Assembly: GCA_049516595.1 (NCBI GenBank)
Contig: JBEKSY010000014.1
Coordinates: 10,388 to 74,387 of the forward strand
Reading direction: 5' to 3'
Length of the DNA stretch: 64,000 nt
Source: JBEKHT01 sp049516595
Lineage (GTDB): Bacteria; Chloroflexota; Anaerolineae; Anaerolineales; RBG-16-64-43
The translations under genes were made by a program, and so were the position numbers. The notes beneath the pieces are model-generated. The model did not search any database. It saw nothing but the letters and a program-made list of their open reading frames with translations, and was not told the origin of the DNA. Positions 17,524-26,891 of the stretch are shown piece by piece; the first letter of the stretch is position 1; each line of letters starts with the position of its first letter.

Positions 17524-17841
17524 TTACGCTGTCAGCTGCGCACCACAGTTGCTGCAGAAGCGAGCTCCGGCAGGGTTTGCGCCACCACATTGATGGCAAA
17601 AGGGACCAGTGGGTGCCGGGGGATTCGCAATACTGGTCGTGGGAGACGAGGTGGAAGGCGCGTTCGGATTTTGGCTGATCTCCTCGCGGAAGGATTCAGT
17701 CATCTCCTTGGTCCCGTTGCGGAACTCTCTGAGAGCTCGGCCCATTCCCCGCCCGATGTCAGGGAGACGTGAGGGTCCGAAGACCAGCAACGCCACGACG
17801 GCAATCACGATCAGGTGCCATGGCTGCAATCCAAATGGCAT
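17524..17841 (-). CDS. tatA: TatA/E-family translocase subunit with C-terminal zinc ribbon
   Basis: The 105-residue protein has the TatA layout: a membrane helix at residues 8-21, the FGPSRLPDIGRGMG hinge and an amphipathic helix to about 57. A Ser/Thr/Pro linker leads to an added zinc ribbon with Cys82, Cys85, Cys96 and Cys99 (CHQC and CSNC). Typical TatA ends with an acidic unstructured tail instead. It is cotranscribed with tatC. The ribbon would sit on the cytoplasmic side and might bind cargo or partners; this is inferred. Confidence 0.93.
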   Translation of the reverse strand: MPFGLQPWHLIVIAVVALLVFGPSRLPDIGRGMGRALREFRNGTKEMTESFREEISQNPNAPSTSSPTTSIANPPAPTGPFCHQCGGANPAGARFCSNCGAQLTA

Positions 17842-18596
17842 AAGTCCCTCCCGCAGTATCCTCAGCCGACAGGAATGCTGCCTTAAAATGATTATACATC
17901 ATCCCTGTTTGGGTCTTCCCTGGAGCGGAATCTGTCTCGGGGCGCAACACATGGATAGCGAGGGATCCGCTCACGAATCTGCTCACACCCTCGGGCAAGC
18001 GCGCAGTTTTGCTCAACCGGTTCCCGTACTGCCTTCCCCGCTCAGAGAAGAGCCCAAGGCCAGGGACTCGTCGTGTCCGCCATGGGGTGCGACCCGGAAG
18101 ACGCGGTGGCAAGTTCCCGCCGGGCATGGGATCCCATGTCGTGGCAAATCGTTCCCAGGCAATGCCCCGGAGGCGAGAGTTATCCCTTGGAACAGCCCTC
18201 TCTAGGTTTTTCCTTCGACGGGAACACGGGGGCCTGCGAATAAGAGCGGACGATTCGTGTCAGCCTATCAGGGCCGAGTTTCGGATTCCGCCCCCGGGTG
18301 ATCGTGACCCATCGCTGCCGGACGCCGGATCGAATTCTGCTGGATTCGTGCGATCGGGCGGCGCGGGATCTTGCGACCAAGTCCTTGGCCTTCCATATGA
18401 TAATGGTGGGAGTCCGCATCCAGGTAGACTACTGCCCGATAGGTCGGGGGTCTGGGGTGCATGTTCCGCTTTGAACTCTGGATTATGCCGCAGCCGGGGC
18501 AGCATTTTCTCGCGATGGAGGGCCAACGGCAGGATGGCTCTGAGTGCTCACCGCCGTGATGTTCGGGGCAAGGATCCTGGCAACTGGGGCGCCCAG
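17842..18596. other. Gene-free stretch before the flavodoxin pseudogene
   Basis: No supported coding sequence. It contains the tatA promoter region at its left end; the AT-richer patch near 17886-17905 could contribute but no clear boxes were assigned. Confidence 0.45.
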
Positions 18597-19078
18597 AAGA
18601 AGAAGACACTGGTTGTCTACTACTCTAAGTTTGGGAACACCCGAAAGGTTGCGTAGGCGATCAGAGGTGTTCTGCAGTCCCAGGAATCGGCCCGCTTGCT
18701 CAGTGCCGACGAGTTGGATGCGGGGGACTTGGCCAAGGAGAACCTGGTGGTGGCCGGCAGCCCGACGCGCAAGATGAATCTGCTCCAAGAGTTGCGGCCC
18801 ATCCTTAGGAGCCTGCCTCGCCAGGCCTTGAAGAGGAAGGCCTTTGGCGCTCTTGACAGCTCTGGCAGGATGTCCGGTTGGCTTCCCACTGGCTCGCCTC
18901 GAGACTCCGACATCTTGGCGACAAGCTGATCGCCAAACCTCAGACCTTCCACGTCCGGGCGAGAAAGGGGCCGCTTTGGGAATACGAGGTTGAGAAGGAC
19001 GCGAGGTGGGCAGATGAGCTCGCCCGTATTGTTCAGGAGGATCTGATCAGAGCTGGCCTCTTAGGGCCCAAATCTTGA
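18597..19078 (+). pseudogene. Flavodoxin pseudogene (nonsense codon plus frameshift)
   Basis: The first part reads TLVVYYSKFGNTRKVA, a clear FMN phosphate-binding loop, then a TAG at 18654-18656 where a GAG codon is likely (KVAEAI). The same frame continues through LVVAGSPTRKMN and FGALDSSGRMSGWLPTGS, and ends at 18929. The rest (RLRHLGDKLIA to GLLGPKS) lies in another frame from about 18895. The whole is 482 bases, one short of full codons. No start codon is seen at the expected place. The original would have been a flavodoxin-domain protein of about 160 residues with a redox role. It is probably decayed, not merely mis-sequenced, since two separate lesions are present. Confidence 0.82.
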
Positions 19079-19373
19079 CACCGCTAAATACCTCCGCACA
19101 GGTGCGTCATGGTCCCCGCCTCTTCCTCAAGGCGCGAGACCGACCCCAGCCGAAATGCGGAGGCCGATTCCAAGAGAGAACGGTCAGCGCGGTTGTGCCG
19201 GTGGGCTGATCTTCCCTGTGCCGCCCGGCAAGGCGAGTGGCTCGCCGGAGCGAATGCCTTCATGGCCCCCGAAGGGCATGGCACAGCGCAGGCTTCTCGC
19301 GGAGTCCCGCCTTCGCTCTTGGCAGGAGGGACATGACCGGGCAGCGTCAGGAGGATCGTGAGATAAGGATCCA
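19079..19373. other. Gene-free stretch before the chromate transporter
   Basis: Only unsupported short frames are present; no terminator or promoter could be assigned. Confidence 0.4.
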
Positions 19374-20522
19374 ATGACCGACACACCACATCGAAGGCTG
19401 GCGGAGGTGGCCTGGTACTATCTGCGACTTGGGCTCACCGCGTTCGGAGGTCCCGCGGCCCACATCGCCATGATGCATGACGAAACCGTTGTGCGGCGGA
19501 AATGGCTGACCGACCAAGAGTTTTTGGACTTGCTTGGGGCAACGAACCTGATCCCCGGGCCCAACTCCACAGAGATGGCAATTCACATTGGTTTTCGCAG
19601 AGCCAAATGGCAGGGGCTGATCGCCGGGGGGGTATGCTTCATGCTGCCGGCCATGCTGATCGTACTCGCGTTGGCATGGTTGTACGTTCGATTCGGAAGC
19701 TTGCCTCAGGTCAGCTGGCTGTTGTACGGCGTGAAGCCCGTTGTCATCGCCATCATCGTGCAGGCTCTCTGGACCCTCGCGAGGAATGCTCTGAAAAGCT
19801 GGTTCTTGGGCTTGGTCGGGGCGACCGTCCTGGTGGCCTTCTTGCTGGGCCTCAACGCCGTCATCCTTCTCCTGGCCAGCGGGCTTGCGGCCATGTTGGT
19901 TGCCAACTGGCGTCGCAAGCGAGGGCATCTTCCAGCCGCGATCCTGCTTCCGGTTGCCTCCGCCGGTGCCTTGGCGTCCCTTTCCTCACCCTTCAGCCTT
20001 CCTCTTCTATTCCTGACCTTTCTGAAGATCGGCTCGGTGTTGTACGGAAGCGGCTACGTCCTCCTTGCTTTTCTTCGAGCCGATTTGGTTGTGCACCTCG
20101 GCTGGCTGACCGATCGGCAGTTGCTCGACGCGGTGGCCGTCGGGCAGATCACTCCCGGTCCGTTGTTCACGACGGCGACATTCATTGGGTACCTTTTGGG
20201 AGGGGTGCCTGGGGCGCTGCTCGCGACCCTCGGGATCTTCCTTCCCTCCTTCTTTTTTGTGGCTGTGTCGAACCCTTTGGTCCCGCGCATGCGCAACTCG
20301 CCCTGGGTGGGCAGCCTGCTCGATGGGGTGAACGTGGCTTCTCTGGGGTTGATGGCGGCGGTAAGCGTGCAGCTGGGAGTGGCCTCTCTCACCGACCCGG
20401 TGGCCCTCCTGATTGGACTGGCTTCACTCGTGCTCCTTACCCGGTCCAAGGTCAATTCGACCTGGCTGATCGCAGGCGGGGCCCTGGTCGGTATCCTCAC
20501 GAAGGCTCTCCTGCGATATTGA
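19374..20522 (+). CDS. chrA: Chromate transporter, ChrA-type, two CHR domains
   Basis: The 382-residue membrane protein contains two homologous CHR halves. The first has TAFGGPAAHIAMMHDE near residues 22-37 and IPGPNSTEMAI near 60-70. The second has GSGYVLLAFL near 230 and ITPGPLFTTATFIGYLLGG near 260-278. About ten hydrophobic segments are seen. Family members export chromate, probably in exchange with or driven by ions, and give chromate resistance; some have unknown physiological substrates. An AAGGA element precedes the ATG. It stands alone with no regulator (ChrB) next to it. Confidence 0.94.
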   Translation: MTDTPHRRLAEVAWYYLRLGLTAFGGPAAHIAMMHDETVVRRKWLTDQEFLDLLGATNLIPGPNSTEMAIHIGFRRAKWQGLIAGGVCFMLPAMLIVLALAWLYVRFGSLPQVSWLLYGVKPVVIAIIVQALWTLARNALKSWFLGLVGATVLVAFLLGLNAVILLLASGLAAMLVANWRRKRGHLPAAILLPVASAGALASLSSPFSLPLLFLTFLKIGSVLYGSGYVLLAFLRADLVVHLGWLTDRQLLDAVAVGQITPGPLFTTATFIGYLLGGVPGALLATLGIFLPSFFFVAVSNPLVPRMRNSPWVGSLLDGVNVASLGLMAAVSVQLGVASLTDPVALLIGLASLVLLTRSKVNSTWLIAGGALVGILTKALLRY

Positions 20523-21071
20523 CTCGTCCGTACAATTCCGGACGGCAATGAGGCCCTGGGGTCTCAGCCGCTGGACGACCCTTCTTGCCACCAGGCGAGA
20601 GCCGACCCCGGGGTTTAGTCCCCCCTGCATATGCCATCCGCTCTGTCTCTCCCCATGGTCCCCTCTTTCTGGCGGTACAAGGTCCGGTTCGATCGCCCGG
20701 GTTGAGAGGGAAAGAGCACCAGGAGATGCTCATCTCTCGCTGGAACCTGGAGGATGGCCGTGATACGATCTCGAGGCACCAAGGGAGCGCAGCGCCCCCG
20801 GATGGTTTCCGGCCGGGTGAGGTCTGGCTTCTATCCTTTTTCCCAGAGTCTTGCCGTCGAAGTTCTGCCGTCAACCCAGGCCCAGGCATGCAAGCAGTCC
20901 TTCCGGAATCGTGGGGGGACTCCAGCCCCGGATGCGTGTGGCGTGGCCGCTGGCCATCGCGAAGGCCTGCAGGGCGCACCAGGGTTGCCGGGAGGGGATC
21001 TCAGGCATCGCCACCCCGCCAGGATTCGTCAAGGGCCTCCCACACGAGCTTCAAAGAACGCGGTCAAAGAT
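20523..21071. other. Gene-free stretch between converging chrA and cysteine synthase
   Basis: A short CGTCCG/CGGACG hairpin at 20525-20544 follows the chrA stop but has no T-tract. No gene was recognised. Confidence 0.4.
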
Positions 21072-21998
21072 CTAGGCGACGGGCAGATCGAACAGACGCG
21101 TGCTCAGGTACTTCTCGCCACCGTCCGGGAAGAGTACGACGATCGTCCCGGTTCGAATCCTTTCCGCCAGCTTCATCGCTCCCCACAGGGCGGCCCCGGA
21201 AGAGATTCCCACGAAGAGCCCTTCGGCACGCGCCAGTTCCCTGGCTACCCTGAAGGCCTCCTCATCATCGAGCATGATCTTCTCGTCCAGGAAAGACTCT
21301 TGGTAGATGCTGGGCACGTAAGCAGCCATGTTCCGGAGTCCCTGGATGGCACTGCTCGCCACGGGTTCGAGCCCGACAATGGCGACCTCGGATTTGTGAT
21401 CCCGCATGTAGCGAGCCACTCCCATCAAGGTGCCCCCGGTCCCCATGCCCGCCACAAAGTGGGTGACCTCGGGTACGTCCTTCAAGATTTCCGGCGCCGT
21501 GGTCAGGTAGTGGGCCTCGGGGTTAGCGTGATTGTTGAACTGGTCCAGCATGAGATAGCGATCGTCCTCCCGTGCAAGGCGTGAGGCCACTTCAATCGCC
21601 CAGTTGGTTCCCTTCGTGCCGTCGGTCAGGATGAACTTTGCCCCGAAGGCGGCCATGATCTTGCGGCGTTCGAGGCTGGTGCTCTCAGGAAGGACGGCGA
21701 CGAATGGATAGCCACGAACGGCTGCGATCATCGCCAGTCCGATGCCGGTGTTGCCGCTCGTCGCTTCGAGCAGGATTCTCTCTCCTCCCGGGCGAAGCAG
21801 GCCCTGGCGCTCGGCAGCCTCGATCATGGCCTTGCAGATCCGGTCTTTTACCGACCCTCCCGGGTTGTGTCCCTCGAGCTTAGCATAGATCCTGACCTGG
21901 GGATTGGGATTCAGGCGGCGGATCTCCACAACGGGGGTGTTGCCAATCAGCCCCAGGAAGTCTGGCGGGGGCGATCCTAATTCTGTAGCTCTGTTCAT
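21072..21998 (-). CDS. Cysteine synthase family PLP enzyme (CysK/CysM type)
   Basis: This 308-residue enzyme would make cysteine from O-acetylserine or O-phosphoserine and sulfide. The PLP lysine lies in GGSVKDR near residue 45, the substrate loop TSGNTGIG near 78, and the glycine-rich phosphate loop GMGTGGTLMG near 185. GISSGAA near 270 is also conserved. Length matches CysK/CysM. The ATG at 21998 has AGGAG six bases upstream; the long open frame farther upstream has no homology to the family. Whether it is CysK, CysM or a cystathionine-type homologue cannot be decided from sequence alone. Confidence 0.92.
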   Translation of the reverse strand: MNRATELGSPPPDFLGLIGNTPVVEIRRLNPNPQVRIYAKLEGHNPGGSVKDRICKAMIEAAERQGLLRPGGERILLEATSGNTGIGLAMIAAVRGYPFVAVLPESTSLERRKIMAAFGAKFILTDGTKGTNWAIEVASRLAREDDRYLMLDQFNNHANPEAHYLTTAPEILKDVPEVTHFVAGMGTGGTLMGVARYMRDHKSEVAIVGLEPVASSAIQGLRNMAAYVPSIYQESFLDEKIMLDDEEAFRVARELARAEGLFVGISSGAALWGAMKLAERIRTGTIVVLFPDGGEKYLSTRLFDLPVA

Positions 21999-22812
21999 GA
22001 TGTCTCCTGACGGCCTCGGGATCACGGAACCGGAATCTACGGTCCAATCGACACTGCGGAGAGGGCATTGACCATGGAGGAGGAGGCAACACTCCAGTGC
22101 CCCCGTGATCAGGATGGGCGCATGGCCGGGCGGCCACCTCGCCAAGGGAACCCGGATTCTCCAATCGCAAACCCCGGGTCGAGTCGTTTCCCTGCTCAAT
22201 TCTACATCCAGGAGCAGCCCGCCATTCTCGAGCCGGGGGGAGCGGCGGGGTGTCCGCCTGCCTGTGAGCGGCGAGGCAACGGGTCATCCTTCTGTCCCCT
22301 CTTTTTTCCGGAGGACCTGGGGCAATCCCAGCCGGTTCCGGCCATCTCCTTGGGGGGGTGTCCTGCGCTCGGCTCCCTTCCAGTTCCCGGAGGAAACATG
22401 GGGTGAAGATCGCGCCAAGCTGCGGGAGGGACCAAAGCGCCGATCCCCTCAGCCCTCGAAGCGACTGGCAGGGGGGTGGACCGTTATGATCGGGAGATCG
22501 GCAGGGACGGCGAGGGGGTGTCTCTTCCTTAGTACCGACCTCCGTGAAAGGAGGCCGATTGGGGACCATCCGATTATGATAGATTCAATCCACCGGGAGC
22601 AGACCTGAGTTCCCAACCACGGTGTTAGGTGCCGGATTTGCGTGGTGATCGAGCTGCCCGTTTCACTTGGATCTGGTGATTCCGGGGGAAGGCGCGGGGG
22701 ATGCGCGGGCGGGGGGCACAGGGCCATCAGAATCTGAGGACCTTTTCATAGATGTACTGGACGCATCTGAGAATGGATGGGCACTATGGGAGAGGCACGA
22801 TGAACGGGGTAA
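21999..22812. other. Divergent intergenic region between cysteine synthase and ABC exporter
   Basis: It contains a small hairpin at 22539-22558 (CCTCC/GGAGG) and AT-richer sequence at 22570-22590 that may hold promoters. No T-box, SAM riboswitch or gene could be recognised. Confidence 0.45.
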
Positions 22813-23856
22813 TTGCATGTCGAGGAGAGAGGGTGGGAGAGTAAGACCTTCCCGTTGGCACGATCGGATCTGACCTTGATACCTCCGGCGATTCACATCC
22901 AGGATCTATGCAAGACCTACTCGGTCAGCGAGCGGGAAGCGGGCGTCGTGGCTGCACTCCAAAGCCTCATACACCGCAAGAGGCAGGATGTTCCTGCCGT
23001 GGACGAGCTCTCCTTTGACCTCGTCCCCGGCGAGGTGGTTGGTTTCCTGGGTCCCAATGGAGCCGGGAAGACCACGACCCTGAAAATGCTCTCCGGCCTC
23101 TTGCATCCCACAGCGGGCGAGGTGACTGTGCTGGGTTATGTCCCCTGGAGGCGCGACAAGGCGTTCCTGCGTCAGATTACTTTGGTGATGGGGCAGCGGA
23201 ACCAGTTGGTTTGGGATATCCCTGCCATCGATTCGTTCGAATTGAACCGGGCGATCTATCGCATTCCAACGGTCGACTATGCGCGTATGCTCAACGAACT
23301 GACCGAACTGCTGGATCTCGGGCCCCTGCTGCGAAAGCCCGTCCGCAACCTTTCCCTGGGGGAACGGATGAAATGTGAAATCGCAGCGGCCCTGCTCCAC
23401 CGACCTCAGGTGGTCTTTCTCGACGAGCCGACCATCGGGCTCGATGTCACCATGCAACGACGTATTCGCGCCTTCATCGGCGAGTACAACCGCCGCTTTG
23501 GGGCGACGGTCCTGCTCACCAGCCACTATATGGCGGATGTCGAAGCGCTTTGTCGCCGGGTGGTCGTGATCCATCACGGCCGGCTCCTCTTCGACGGGGA
23601 ATTGGCGGATCTCGTGCAGCAATTCACGGCGCATAAGACGATCGTGGTGCAGTTGGAGGACTGCCGGGTTGACCTGCGGTCCTACGGCGAGGTGGTTTCC
23701 TGCGCCGACGGGAGCTTTACCCTGCGGGTGCCCAAGGCGGAAACGGCCCGGGTCACCGAACGATTGCTCGCGGACCTACCGGTGATCGATCTCCTCGTGG
23801 AGGATCCTCCGATTGAGGAGGTAATCGAGAGCGTTTTTGCGCAGGGGGACACGTGA
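22813..23856 (+). CDS. ABC transporter ATP-binding protein (ABC-2 exporter)
   Basis: The ATPase has Walker A GPNGAGKTT near residue 80, an unusual signature NLSLGERMK near 180, and Walker B VVFLDEPTIGLD just after it, with the switch His in LLTSHYMADVEAL. The C-terminal 90 residues form an accessory domain as in NatA-like and DrrA-like exporters. The start is uncertain: the frame opens with TTG at 22813 and the family homology begins near residue 27; a TTG at 22876 is another choice. It is the first of three overlapping genes with two permeases, so the transporter is probably a heterodimeric exporter of a lipid, drug or polymer. Confidence 0.92.
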   Translation: MHVEERGWESKTFPLARSDLTLIPPAIHIQDLCKTYSVSEREAGVVAALQSLIHRKRQDVPAVDELSFDLVPGEVVGFLGPNGAGKTTTLKMLSGLLHPTAGEVTVLGYVPWRRDKAFLRQITLVMGQRNQLVWDIPAIDSFELNRAIYRIPTVDYARMLNELTELLDLGPLLRKPVRNLSLGERMKCEIAAALLHRPQVVFLDEPTIGLDVTMQRRIRAFIGEYNRRFGATVLLTSHYMADVEALCRRVVVIHHGRLLFDGELADLVQQFTAHKTIVVQLEDCRVDLRSYGEVVSCADGSFTLRVPKAETARVTERLLADLPVIDLLVEDPPIEEVIESVFAQGDT

Positions 23857-24656
23857 GAGCCCTGGCCGGTTTATACGTGCAGCAGTTCAAGACCACCCTC
23901 GCCTCCACGCTCCAATACCGCGCCTCGCTGGTCATTTGGATGATCGCCCACATCCTGGAACCGCTCGTGTACCTGATCGTGTGGTCGACAGTCTCGAACA
24001 CGAGCGGCGGGAGCGTCGGCGACATCACAACCCGAGGCTTTGCCGCCTACTACATTGTGCTGATGCTCGTCAACCATGTTACCTACACCTGGATCATGTA
24101 CGAAAACGAGTATCGGATCCGGGAGGGCAGCTTGTCGTTCGCTCTGTTGAAACCCGTGCACCCCATCCACTCCGACATCGCCGATAACATCTCCTCCAAA
24201 CTCATCACCCTGCCCATGATGCTGGCCGCCGCGGCGGGTCTGGCACTAATCTTCCGACCTTCCGCCTCCCCGGCTCTGTGGTCCCTGGCCGCGTCCGTGC
24301 CAGCCCTGGTGCTGGCCTTCCTGATCCGGTTTCTGGTGGAATGGACCCTGGCCCAGTCCGCCTTCTGGACCACACGCGTCAGCGCGATCAATCAGACCTA
24401 CTTTGTCCCCCTGCTATTCCTCTCCGGCCAGATCGCGCCCCTTTCGCTCTTCCCCGTTCCGATCCAGGTTCTGGCCTCAGTCCTTCCATTCCGCTGGATG
24501 ATCGGATTTCCAGTCGAACTTCTCACTGGACAACTCAGCCCGCTGCAGGGATTGATCGGTCTGGCGGCCCAGACCGCATGGCTGGCCTTGAGCATTGCCC
24601 TGGTGCGGATTGTTTGGCGGGCAGGCGTCCGGATCTATTCGGCGGTGGGCGCATGA
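23853..24656 (+). CDS. ABC-2 type permease, first subunit
   Basis: This 267-residue membrane protein has six hydrophobic segments and no domain beyond the permease. It starts with a GTG overlapping the ATPase stop (GTGA), and its stop overlaps the ATG of the next permease. The sequence YENEYRIREGSLSFALLKPVHPIH is the cytoplasmic helix region typical of the ABC-2 (DUF990/PF06182-like) group, where two different permeases pair. The substrate is not known. Confidence 0.9.
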   Translation: MRALAGLYVQQFKTTLASTLQYRASLVIWMIAHILEPLVYLIVWSTVSNTSGGSVGDITTRGFAAYYIVLMLVNHVTYTWIMYENEYRIREGSLSFALLKPVHPIHSDIADNISSKLITLPMMLAAAAGLALIFRPSASPALWSLAASVPALVLAFLIRFLVEWTLAQSAFWTTRVSAINQTYFVPLLFLSGQIAPLSLFPVPIQVLASVLPFRWMIGFPVELLTGQLSPLQGLIGLAAQTAWLALSIALVRIVWRAGVRIYSAVGA

Positions 24657-25438
24657 ACTACCTGCGTCTCCTTGGCGTTTTCTTCCGCGTCAGCGTCCTG
24701 GACGAACTCGCCTATCGGGTCAACTTTTTCGTCCAGTTGTTCCAGTCGTTTCTGGAATTGGCGACTGCCTTGGGGGGCCTGGCCGTGATCTTCTCTTTCA
24801 CCGCCACGCTGGGCGGCTGGCGGCCCGACGAGGTGCTAGCCCTGGTAGGGGTGTACTTCCTGGTCGGGGGGATAATTGGGCTGGTAATCCAGCCCGGCAT
24901 GGAGGATTTGATTTCGTCCGTTCGTGACGGATCACTCGACTTCCTGCTCACCAAGCCAGAGGACGCGCAGCTTCTCATTAGCATCCACCGGGTAGAGATC
25001 TGGAAGCTGATTGATGTCGCCCTGGGCCTGGGAGTGCTGGTCACTGCAATCATTCGATTGGGAGAGAAAGTGGGGGCGGGCCAAGCGGCATATTTCGCGG
25101 TCATGGTGACCGCTGGCGCAGCCATCATCTACAGCTTTTGGCTCATCTTGGCCACTCTCTCGTTCTGGTTCGTGCGGGTGGAGAATATCCTCGAGATCTT
25201 CCAGAGCATGTATGAGGCCGGCCGTTGGCCGGTGAGCCTGTACCCCGGGTGGCTGCGTTTCGCGCTGACCTTCATCGTGCCGGTTGCATTTGCGACGACG
25301 GTGCCGGCCGAGGCTCTCATCGGTCGCCTTTCCGGGGGAACCTTGCTCAGTGGGGTGGTCCTGGCGGTGGTGTTGCTCGCCGGTTCTCGTCTCTTCTGGC
25401 AGGTTGGGCTGCGCCAGTATTCCGGGACGTCCGCTTGA
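24653..25438 (+). CDS. ABC-2 type permease, second subunit
   Basis: This 261-residue membrane protein has about six hydrophobic segments. Its VRDGSLDFLLTKPEDAQL segment matches the REGSLSFALLKPVHP segment of the preceding permease, so the two are paralogues and likely form a heterodimer. The ATG at 24653 overlaps the previous stop as ATGA. Nothing downstream extends the operon clearly; the ICMT-like gene starts about 90 bases later on the same strand. Confidence 0.9.
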   Translation: MNYLRLLGVFFRVSVLDELAYRVNFFVQLFQSFLELATALGGLAVIFSFTATLGGWRPDEVLALVGVYFLVGGIIGLVIQPGMEDLISSVRDGSLDFLLTKPEDAQLLISIHRVEIWKLIDVALGLGVLVTAIIRLGEKVGAGQAAYFAVMVTAGAAIIYSFWLILATLSFWFVRVENILEIFQSMYEAGRWPVSLYPGWLRFALTFIVPVAFATTVPAEALIGRLSGGTLLSGVVLAVVLLAGSRLFWQVGLRQYSGTSA

Positions 25439-25561
25439 CGGGAGGCTCGTCGAGTCGTCCCACCTTGGCACACCCCGCAGGCCAATCATCGGGTCCCGCA
25501 GGGGGCGGGGGAAAGCGCGAGGGGTGGGGATGAGGCTTAGCCTGACCCAGTTCGTATTTGC

Positions 25562-26104
25562 TTGTTTGGGGGGTTCTTCTCCGTCTGGCTCGTCTTGGCC
25601 TTCCGGGACCGACCGAAAGCCGAGCGCCACGAGTCGTTGGTTTCCCGGCTGGGATATCTGGTGCTGGTCGGGGCGGCGGCCGGGTTACTTGTCTTTGACC
25701 CAATCTTCTACGGCCTCTTGCTCACACGGTTCCTGCCTCAGGGGAGGTGGATCGGCCTGCTCGGCGTCTTGCTCGCCTGGCTGGGAATGGCCTTCGCCAT
25801 CTGGGCCCGGGTGCAACTGGGGCGGAATTGGAGCGCGCGGATCTCCGTCCGCATGGACCTTCAACGGATCCGAACAGGGCCCTATGCGCTTTTCCGCCAC
25901 CCGATCCACACCGGAGGACTCGTTGCGGTGATCGCGACAGCCCTCGTGATCGGGGAAGTCAGGGGGCTTCTCGCGCTCGGACTGGTCGTCGTCGCCTTGG
26001 CGCTCAAGATCAGACTTGAGAAGATCGGGATGCTCGAGCGGTTTGGTGCGGACTATCGCCGGTATCAAGGGGAAGTCAATGCCATCATCCCGTTCCTGCT
26101 TTGA
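25562..26104 (+). CDS. Isoprenylcysteine carboxyl methyltransferase-like membrane protein, probable 5' frameshift
   Basis: The 180-residue open frame has membrane segments and the ICMT/PEMT-type core: RTGPYALFRHPIHTGGL near residues 104-120 and MLERFGADYRRYQGEV near the C-terminus. It would methylate a small or lipid substrate with S-adenosylmethionine. The TTG at 25562 has no ribosome binding site. In contrast an ATG at 25530, after GAGGGGTGGGG, opens a frame (MRLSLTQFVFAC) that joins this one if the run of six G at 25568-25573 had seven. The true protein is then about 191 residues. Whether this is a real lesion or an error is open. Confidence 0.8.
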   Translation: MFGGFFSVWLVLAFRDRPKAERHESLVSRLGYLVLVGAAAGLLVFDPIFYGLLLTRFLPQGRWIGLLGVLLAWLGMAFAIWARVQLGRNWSARISVRMDLQRIRTGPYALFRHPIHTGGLVAVIATALVIGEVRGLLALGLVVVALALKIRLEKIGMLERFGADYRRYQGEVNAIIPFLL

Positions 26105-26269
26105 GCCGATCACTGCGGACGGAAGTCACGACCTCGGACACGCGGGTGGCGGATTCAAGGAGTCCGCCGAGGGGGCAGGACCCTGTGATGTGCGCGGGGG
26201 CCCCGCCCACGGCGGTTGTTTGAATGAGGGGCCATCCGCAGGGGCACAGGTCGCTGGGGAGTGACGGTC

Positions 26270-26752
26270 ATGGGAAGCCCAAGCAAACTAGCGTCCTACG
26301 ACAGCGTCTTCCTGGAGTTCTGCGATTGCATTAGGTCTGTACCGGATTGTCTGTTCTTGAAACCAATGAATGGCTGGTCACCTCGTGATGTGGTGGCGCA
26401 CTTGGTAGGCTGGCACTACCGCATGATCCAGGCTTGCCAGGAGATTCGGCGAGGTCAGGCCCCGGGCTATTATGCCGATGCTGCCACCGATTACGCCAAC
26501 CTCAATACCGCCTCGGTCGCCCAGTTCATGTCCCAGTCGAAGGAGGAGTTGCTGAGAGAGCTTACCTCTTCTCGACAGGAGTTCCTGAACTATCTGGGGA
26601 CCCTCGATCCGAGCGAGTGGGATGCAGACCACGTTGTGGTCCACCATAGAGGCGGGCCGGCCACCGTGGGCAGGATCGTAGAGGCCCTGCTTGGGGATTA
26701 CCGCCAGCACACAAAAGAGATCGGGAAGTGGCTGGCAGAAAGACCGGATTAG
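26270..26752 (+). CDS. DinB/ClbS-like four-helix protein
   Basis: The 160-residue protein resembles the DinB/maleylpyruvate-isomerase-like superfamily: NGWSPRDVVAHLVGWHYRM near residues 33-51 carries the first metal-type histidine, and a HTKEIGKWL segment near the C-terminus gives the last. Members bind metal and act in thiol-dependent or DNA-damage-related reactions; ClbS-like ones are cyclopropane hydrolases. A GGGGAG element is nine bases before the ATG at 26270; a GTG nine bases earlier is less likely. Function here is unknown. Confidence 0.78.
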   Translation: MGSPSKLASYDSVFLEFCDCIRSVPDCLFLKPMNGWSPRDVVAHLVGWHYRMIQACQEIRRGQAPGYYADAATDYANLNTASVAQFMSQSKEELLRELTSSRQEFLNYLGTLDPSEWDADHVVVHHRGGPATVGRIVEALLGDYRQHTKEIGKWLAERPD

Positions 26753-26891
26753 GACTCGAGCAAAAAGCGGTCCCGCTCGAGCAACGGCGGACGGATGCGC
26801 CTCTTGCACGAAGGTGGAGCCGCTTTGTCGCCCGGGTCCACACGACCGAATCTGTGCGAGCAGGGCGAGCCCACCGACCGACCAGGTCTTC

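Noticed and set aside
21140..21165. tRNA-like GGTTCGAATCC sequence
   Set aside because: It is inside the cysteine synthase coding region and no acceptor stem or anticodon arm surrounds it.
21999..22560. T-box or SAM riboswitch in the cysteine synthase leader
   Set aside because: I looked for the T-box sequence and SAM-box core and found neither.
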